This document shows, one piece after another, positions 4,820 to 5,517 of a stretch of 5,517 bases of DNA. The notes below the pieces were generated by a model. The model was given only the letters and a program-made list of their open reading frames with translations, was not told the DNA's origin and did not search any database. This DNA is from Acetatifactor sp. Its GTDB lineage: Bacteria; Bacillota; Clostridia; Lachnospirales; Lachnospiraceae. Position 1 is the first letter of the stretch. Each line of letters opens with the position of its first letter. Location of the stretch: NCBI GenBank assembly GCA_016303085.1, contig JAEDMI010000167.1, positions 1 through 5,517 of the forward strand, given 5' to 3'. Both the position numbers and the translations under genes were made by a program.

Positions 4820-5517
4820 CTACCCGTTTTCGGGTTGGCGATTGGTGTAATCCCTCTGACCGAATATTCCGGTCCCGACTCTCACACAGGTTGCTCCTTC
4901 CTCCACAGCTACGGAGTAATCACCTGTCATCCCCATAGATAAAACATTCATATTAACATTATCAATGTTTTTTCCTTCTATGTCAACAGACAATTGTTTC
5001 AATTTTCTAAAATACAGTCGATTTTCTTCTGCATTTTCAACATAGGGAGCTATCGTCATCAGACCTTCGATACGAATTCCCGGAAGCTTTGCAATCTCTT
5101 CCGCAAGGGAAACGGCCTCAGAAGCCGAAACGCCGAACTTGCTTTCTTCTCCTGCTACATTCACTTCAATCAGGATTCTCACCATGACTTGTTTTTTCAC
5201 GGCTTCTCTGCTGATTTCCTCTGCAAGTCTCAGAGAATCCACACTGTGTATCATGTATACTTTATCCACAATGTATTTCACTTTGTTTCTCTGCAGATGT
5301 CCAATCATATGCCATCGAATATCGGAAGGCATCTCGGGAATTTTGTCTATCAGTTCCTGTACCTTGTTCTCCCCGAAATCCCGTGCACCCCCTTGATATG
5401 CCTCCTTTAACATATCCAGGGGTTTTGTCTTGCTCACCGCAATTAAAGTTACCTCATTCCGGCTTCTTCCGGCCTTTTCGCAGGCAGTCTCTACTCTCTT
5501 TCGTACCGATTCAAGAT
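4820..5517 (-). CDS. yggS: YggS/PLPBP-family pyridoxal-phosphate homeostasis protein (5' end outside window)
   Basis: YggS proteins bind pyridoxal 5'-phosphate and keep its level balanced; no reaction is established for them. The frame stays open to the window edge (LESVRKRVETACEKAGRSRNEVTL). A GTG at 5437 is therefore an internal valine, not the start, and about 10 N-terminal residues are missing. The fragment is about 231 residues. The PLP lysine is the first K of IAVSKTKP. Other motifs are ARDFGENKVQEL, WHMIGHLQRNK, HSVDS, EVNVAGEESKFG and GLMTIAP. The phosphate-binding end reads LSMGMTGDYSVAVEEGATCVRVGTGIFG. The gene corresponds to B. subtilis ylmE and lies directly before sepF. Its promoter and start lie off the right edge. 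Identification is secure. Confidence 0.95.
   Translation of the reverse strand, partial: LESVRKRVETACEKAGRSRNEVTLIAVSKTKPLDMLKEAYQGGARDFGENKVQELIDKIPEMPSDIRWHMIGHLQRNKVKYIVDKVYMIHSVDSLRLAEEISREAVKKQVMVRILIEVNVAGEESKFGVSASEAVSLAEEIAKLPGIRIEGLMTIAPYVENAEENRLYFRKLKQLSVDIEGKNIDNVNMNVLSMGMTGDYSVAVEEGATCVRVGTGIFGQRDYTNRQPENG

Noticed and set aside
4822..4835. Small hairpin ACCCG/CGGGT around the yggS stop codon
   Set aside because: A 5-bp stem with an AAAA loop and no U-tract is too weak to call a terminator and is likely coding sequence by chance.
5437..5437. GTG as the start of yggS
   Set aside because: The frame continues upstream to the window edge with typical YggS N-terminal sequence, and this GTG encodes the valine of the PLP motif AVSKTK.

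Overview
The window is a piece of a bacterial chromosome, most likely from a Clostridia/Lachnospiraceae-type Firmicute. Four things point there: an L21-Prp-L27 gene cluster in which L27 carries the Firmicutes-type cleavable N-terminus; a YggS-SepF division pair; the lspA-rluD gene pair; and a cytidylate kinase-like protein of the kind common in Clostridia. Base composition looks moderate to low in GC. All recognisable genes lie on the minus strand, so transcription runs from high to low coordinates. No mobile elements, CRISPR arrays, tRNAs or rRNAs are visible. This is a housekeeping region, and I see no new defence or metabolic system in it.

In transcription order, the first block (about 5517 to 1656) is a compact gene string. 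It holds a PLP-homeostasis protein YggS (N-terminus cut by the window edge), the division protein SepF, 3-dehydroquinate synthase AroB, signal peptidase II LspA and an RluA/RluD-family pseudouridine synthase. Gaps are 25 bp (yggS-sepF), 52 bp with a strong hairpin (sepF-aroB), an 8-bp overlap (aroB-lspA) and 14 bp (lspA-rluD). The first two genes belong to the division cluster known from Gram-positives. lspA and rluD are also commonly coupled, and aroB is placed between the two pairs.

The second block is one gene for a cytidylate kinase-like P-loop protein (918-1544). It has its own good sigma-A-type promoter and an AT-rich dyad at the start of its predicted transcript.

The third block is the ribosomal operon rplU (L21)-prp-rpmA (L27). 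A strong promoter lies just beyond the stop codon of the kinase-like gene, followed by a roughly 120-nt structured leader that looks like an L21 leader. The genes are tightly coupled: TAATG overlaps between rplU and prp, and a 3-nt gap separates prp from rpmA. Prp is the cysteine protease that trims the N-terminus of L27, and the start of L27 here shows the expected LQFF/A cleavage motif.

The most interesting non-coding signals are the competing helices in the rplU leader and a 9-bp complement of the rplU ribosome-binding site buried in the rplU promoter spacer. The latter would be present only in read-through RNA from upstream.
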